NCBI GenBank assembly: GCA_044220975.1
Contig: JBGAPZ010000010.1
Span: 1 to 64,000, forward strand
From: SZUA-430 sp044220975
GTDB taxonomy: Bacteria > Pseudomonadota > Alphaproteobacteria > Micropepsales > Micropepsaceae
Direction: 5' to 3'
DNA length: 64,000 nt
Every line of letters begins with the position of its first letter. The stretch's first letter is position 1. Positions 61,042-64,000 of the stretch are shown in pieces. The notes under the pieces are model-generated. The model worked only from the letters and a program-made list of their open reading frames with translations. It had not been told where the DNA came from and searched no databases. The position numbers and the translations under genes were made by a program.

Positions 61042-61779
61042 TCAGGGCACGCGGACGAAAATCGCCTCGAGGCTCGATAGGTTCATGCCGTGCTTGACGT
61101 AGTTATAGGGGGTTAGGTTCACGGCCTTGATCAGGCGGCGTGCGATCTCAGTCCCCACGGCCCCGCCTTCGCGCGGCACCATGTCGAAGTCCAGCAGGTT
61201 GATGCAGGCGAGGTCCTGCTCGAACGCCTGCACGCCCGAGAGGCCGTTGCCCGTCATCCAACTCAGCAGCAGGCGATTGACGCCTTCGTGCGCCACGACG
61301 AGCGCCGTGTGCCAACCCGGCTGTGCCAGCAAGCGCTCCAACGCCGCGACGCTGCGCATCTGCACTTCGGAGAACACATCGCCACCCATCATGCGCGCGC
61401 CGGGCGATGCTGCCTGATCGAACTCGAACGTCATGCGCGCGGCCAATTCTTCGCGGCTCTTCGCCCGGAAGAGACCGCCACCTTTGATCTCGACCAGACC
61501 GCGGTCGACTTCGAGCGTCAGATGGTCCTTGTCCGCGTTTGCCGTCAGCACCAACTCCGCCGTCTCGCGCGTGCGCGGCAGTCCGGAACAAAGCGCGCGA
61601 TCGAAGCGGACGTGGCTGAGCGCCAGACCGCTTGCGCGTGCCTGCTCGCGGCCGAGCGGCGTGAGCGGCACGGAATCCGTGTGCCCGCTCTCGCGCACCT
61701 CGCGCCCGAAGTAGTCGACGTGGCCGTGCCGCATCAGATAGATGCGGCGCCGGCCTGTCGTGCCGGGCAATGCGGTCAT
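61042..61779 (-). CDS. Histidine phosphatase family protein
   Basis: A 245-residue phosphoglycerate-mutase-like phosphatase. The catalytic motif is YLMRHGHVDY (Arg17-His18-Gly19), with a second Arg in CSGLPRTRETAEL, a Glu in GLVEIKGGGLFR, and the second His in LVVAHEGVNRL. Its start overlaps the CoA transferase stop (TGATG), so they are coupled. The substrate is unknown; in such clusters it may dephosphorylate a CoA- or sugar-type metabolite. Confidence 0.9.
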   Translation of the reverse strand: MTALPGTTGRRRIYLMRHGHVDYFGREVRESGHTDSVPLTPLGREQARASGLALSHVRFDRALCSGLPRTRETAELVLTANADKDHLTLEVDRGLVEIKGGGLFRAKSREELAARMTFEFDQAASPGARMMGGDVFSEVQMRSVAALERLLAQPGWHTALVVAHEGVNRLLLSWMTGNGLSGVQAFEQDLACINLLDFDMVPREGGAVGTEIARRLIKAVNLTPYNYVKHGMNLSSLEAIFVRVP

Positions 61780-62903
61780 CAGATCGCGCCCGAGGCCTTC
61801 AACGCGGCGATGTCGCCGGCACTGAAGCCGAACGCGCCCAAGATTTGATCGTTGTGCTGGCCCGCAGTTGGCGGCGGCCCCTGCACTTCCACTTTCGAGC
61901 GGCTGAAGCGCGGCGCCGGTCCCGGCTGGACGACGCCGTCGACTTCGACGAACGTGCCGCGCGCTTTGTTGTGCGGATGGTCCGGCGCTTCGGCAAGCGA
62001 CAGCACGGGCGCGTAACACACATCCGTGCCTTCCATCAGCGCGTCCCATTCGACGCGCGTCTTCGTCTTGATCACGCGCGCGATCTTTTCTTTCAGGCTG
62101 GGCCACTTCGCGCGGTCCATCTGCGACTGGAATTCGGGATCGGTAAGCGAGGCCTTTTCGAGCAGCAACGCATAGAACTGCGGTTCGATCGAGCCGATCG
62201 ACACCCACTTGCGGTCCGACGTTTCGTACGTGTCGTAGAAATGCGCGCCGCCGTCGAGAAGGTTCACGCCCTTCTCGTCCTGCCACATGCCCATCGCCTT
62301 GAAACCGTAGAACATCGACATCAGCGAAGCGGCGCCGTCCGTCATTGCGGCGTCGACGACTTGGCCCTTGCCCGAGCCGCGCGCTTCGAATAGCGCGCAC
62401 GCCATGCCAAACGCGAGATAGAGCGCACCGCCGCCGAAGTCGCCGACCAGGTTGAGCGGCGGCACCGGCGTTTCACCCTTGCGGCCGATGCCGTGCAGCG
62501 CGCCGGTGAGCGCGATGTAGTTGATGTCGTGACCGGCGGCTTGGCTCAGCGGACCCGTTTGGCCCCATCCGGTCATGCGGCCGTAGACGAGCTTCGGGTT
62601 GCGCGCGAGTGCGGCATCTGGACCGAGGCCAAGCTTCTCCATAACTCCTGGTCGAAACCCCTCGAGCAATGCGTCCGATTGGGCGATCAACTTCAACGCG
62701 ACCTCGACCGCCTCGGGTTTCTTGAGATCCAGGGCCAGGGAGCGCCGTCCGCGGCTTGTTACGTCGAATTTGTTGGCGCCGCGGCCGCCCTTGCGATCGA
62801 TGCGTACAACTTCTGCGCCCATATCGCTGAGCAGCATGGTGCAAAACGGACCGGGGCCGATGCCCGCGAACTCGATCACCTTCACGCCTTTGAGCGGACC
62901 CAT
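61779..62903 (-). CDS. CaiB/BaiF CoA transferase, alpha-methylacyl-CoA racemase type
   Basis: A family III CoA transferase fold protein of 374 residues. GPLKGVKVIEFAGIGPGPFC, RIDRKGG and LVYGRMTGWGQTGP are characteristic. His125 in GHDINY and Asp155 in LVGDFGGGA match the catalytic pair of alpha-methylacyl-CoA racemases, so it probably interconverts 2R- and 2S-methylacyl-CoA in branched-chain lipid or sterol breakdown. ATG at 62903 has GGAGG eight bases upstream. First gene of a minus-strand catabolic run. Confidence 0.93.
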   Translation of the reverse strand: MGPLKGVKVIEFAGIGPGPFCTMLLSDMGAEVVRIDRKGGRGANKFDVTSRGRRSLALDLKKPEAVEVALKLIAQSDALLEGFRPGVMEKLGLGPDAALARNPKLVYGRMTGWGQTGPLSQAAGHDINYIALTGALHGIGRKGETPVPPLNLVGDFGGGALYLAFGMACALFEARGSGKGQVVDAAMTDGAASLMSMFYGFKAMGMWQDEKGVNLLDGGAHFYDTYETSDRKWVSIGSIEPQFYALLLEKASLTDPEFQSQMDRAKWPSLKEKIARVIKTKTRVEWDALMEGTDVCYAPVLSLAEAPDHPHNKARGTFVEVDGVVQPGPAPRFSRSKVEVQGPPPTAGQHNDQILGAFGFSAGDIAALKASGAI

Positions 62904-62998
62904 GACATTGCCTCCGAGAGTCACTAGTTAAATGCTGAGTGCCGAAGGGTTTAGTTCATAGCGAACGAGCCCGCAAATCGAGTACCGGAGTGATGGGG

Positions 62999-63784
62999 AT
63001 GACGTTACGCACTGTTGCGGCCACAGCCGCGTGCATCGGTTCGCTGCTGTTGGCGAATGTCGCGATCGCCGACGGTTTGCCGGACGACGAAGACTTCAAC
63101 CCCGTGCCGTCGACGCCTGGCGTGCCCGCGCCTGGCATGGTGCAACCACCGCCGATCAAAGCAACGAAGCCCGCGCCCACACCGGCGAAACCGCCTGTGC
63201 CCACGCCTGCGCCGGCAATCACACCGCCTCCAGCTGCAGTGGTAACGCCACCACCAACGCCTGCGCCGAGCACAACCGCAACCGCGCCCATAGTAACGCC
63301 GCCGCCGGCGGCCTCGGCACCAACGCCTGCGCCCACGACAACCGCCGCCGCGCCGGCAACAACACCGCCGCCAACCACGCCTCCCGCGACGTCGACAGTT
63401 GCAACACCCTCACCGAGCCCTTCGACCGCCACAGCACCGCCGGCCACCTCGAGCGGCGCAACCCCAGCCGCGACCGCTTCGCTCGCACGCCTTTACTCCG
63501 TCACATCGATCGACGTGAAGCTGCTCGACGCGCAACAGCCGATGGCCGAAGTCACCGTCAAAGGTTTTGCGCCAACCGGTGGATGGACCAACGTCACGCT
63601 ACGCCCCGTCGAAACGAAAGGCGGCGTTTTGGAACTCGAGCTCGTGGGGAAAGCCCCATCGGGACCGGCAACGCAAGCGCTGACGAACATCGCGGCCGCC
63701 GTCCAGATCAACCCGCTGCCGCCGGAGGTCAAGATGATCCGCATCGTTAGCCAGACGAACAAGGCGCTGAAAGTTATCCGCTAA
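62999..63784 (+). CDS. Exported protein with long Pro/Ala/Thr linker
   Basis: A 261-residue exported protein. GGAG lies eight bases before the chosen ATG; an ATG six bases upstream is too close to it. A signal peptide (TLRTVAATAACIGSLLLANVAIA) is cut near residue 25. Residues about 45-150 are an extended Pro/Ala/Thr tract (TPPPAAVVTPPPTPAPSTT and similar), which could span the peptidoglycan. The C-terminal 100 residues form a small beta-rich domain (LYSVTSIDVKLLDAQQPMAE and following) without known motifs. Function unknown. It overlaps the converging SDR gene by four bases. Confidence 0.75.
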   Translation: MTLRTVAATAACIGSLLLANVAIADGLPDDEDFNPVPSTPGVPAPGMVQPPPIKATKPAPTPAKPPVPTPAPAITPPPAAVVTPPPTPAPSTTATAPIVTPPPAASAPTPAPTTTAAAPATTPPPTTPPATSTVATPSPSPSTATAPPATSSGATPAATASLARLYSVTSIDVKLLDAQQPMAEVTVKGFAPTGGWTNVTLRPVETKGGVLELELVGKAPSGPATQALTNIAAAVQINPLPPEVKMIRIVSQTNKALKVIR

Positions 63785-64000
63785 CCAAGCAACTGTCCGT
63801 CATCGATTGTGAAAAGCGATCCGGTGATGAACGACGCATGGCGTGAGCAGAGCAACAACAGCGTGGCGTCCAAATCTTCCTCGCGACCGATGCGTTTGCG
63901 CGGAAAACTTGCGATCTGCTTCTGTCCGCCCTCGCTCTTGAACCACTGATCGTTAAGCTCGGTTTCGATGAATCCGGGACATATCGCATTCACCGCGATG
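63781..64000 (-). CDS. Short-chain dehydrogenase, C-terminal part (cut by window end)
   Basis: The last 72 residues of a classical SDR, running off the window. AVNAICPGFIETELN is the conserved segment after the catalytic Tyr/Lys, and ASFITGSLFTIDDGQLLG is the usual ending. The nucleotide-binding half and active site lie outside. It converges with the Pro-rich protein gene, overlapping it by four bases. Confidence 0.88.
   Translation of the reverse strand, partial: IAVNAICPGFIETELNDQWFKSEGGQKQIASFPRKRIGREEDLDATLLLLCSRHASFITGSLFTIDDGQLLG

Noticed and set aside
61780..62400. Upstream extension of the histidine phosphatase frame
   Set aside because: Covers the CoA transferase gene in another frame and is Arg-rich without motifs; the phosphatase begins at the TGATG junction.
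1..64000. tRNA, rRNA, CRISPR arrays, insertion sequences, prophage or integrase genes
   Set aside because: None seen; all large gaps were read and contain no such elements.

Overview
The window is a compact, high-GC stretch of an alphaproteobacterial chromosome. The main reasons are an Rrf2/porin/Sbp-CysTWA sulfate locus, FixL/FixJ-type two-component proteins, an FNR/FixK-type box in front of a hemN operon, a ParE of 664 residues, a DegP/OmpR-type regulator/kinase trio beside ccmE (an arrangement typical of rhizobia-like genomes), the pairs guaB-rsmB and ppx-rlmE, and a TTAA-N7-TTAA element of the CtrA type. I cannot name the genus. No tRNA, rRNA, CRISPR array, insertion sequence or phage gene is visible; this looks like core and catabolic chromosome.

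Layout. 1-7.6 kb: end of an MFS transporter, then on the minus strand histidine kinase, OmpR-type regulator, DegP protease, ccmE, rsmB and guaB. 7.7-15.6 kb: a methyltransferase-like protein, a secreted protein, ppx-rlmE, a class A-type acid phosphatase on the minus strand, then ccmFGHI. 15.7-21.3 kb: sulfate uptake (Rrf2 regulator, OprP-like porin, Sbp, CysT, CysW and a short CysA). 21.3-22.6 kb: a CYP153-type P450. 22.7-29.2 kb: a FixJ-like regulator, a lone receiver and a FixL-like kinase, followed by a cysteine hydrolase and four alpha/beta hydrolases; near-identical 16-bp elements precede both the regulator gene and the first hydrolase gene. 29.2-36.0 kb: amidohydrolase, pirin, GNAT, polysaccharide deacetylase, a candidate structured RNA, a membrane histidine kinase and an old-yellow-enzyme homologue.

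36.2-45.6 kb: parE; an FNR-boxed operon of Rieske oxygenase, SRPBCC protein and hemN; a macro-domain protein; a DEAD-box helicase with a hairpin leader; a coniferyl-type aldehyde dehydrogenase. 45.8-54.4 kb: a diguanylate cyclase, two tandem PaaG-like crotonases, a small secreted protein, an SDR, a secreted unknown, a cold-shock protein with a strong terminator, a DUF4010/MgtC-type membrane protein and a sulfatase. 54.6-64.0 kb: a secreted disordered protein with a CtrA-like box, a DUF533 protein, an S9 peptidase, another alpha/beta hydrolase, an amidohydrolase, a histidine phosphatase, a CoA transferase/racemase, a Pro-rich exported protein and the end of an SDR.

Together the genes describe a metabolically versatile aerobe or facultative organism with cytochrome c maturation, sulfate uptake and many oxidative or hydrolytic enzymes for lipids and aromatics. 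The most interesting items are the kinase/FixJ/hydrolase cluster with its shared DNA element, a minus-strand structured RNA whose two hairpins both favour that strand by G-U pairing, helically phased ATAACG repeats, and the FNR-, CtrA- and Rrf2-type operators.
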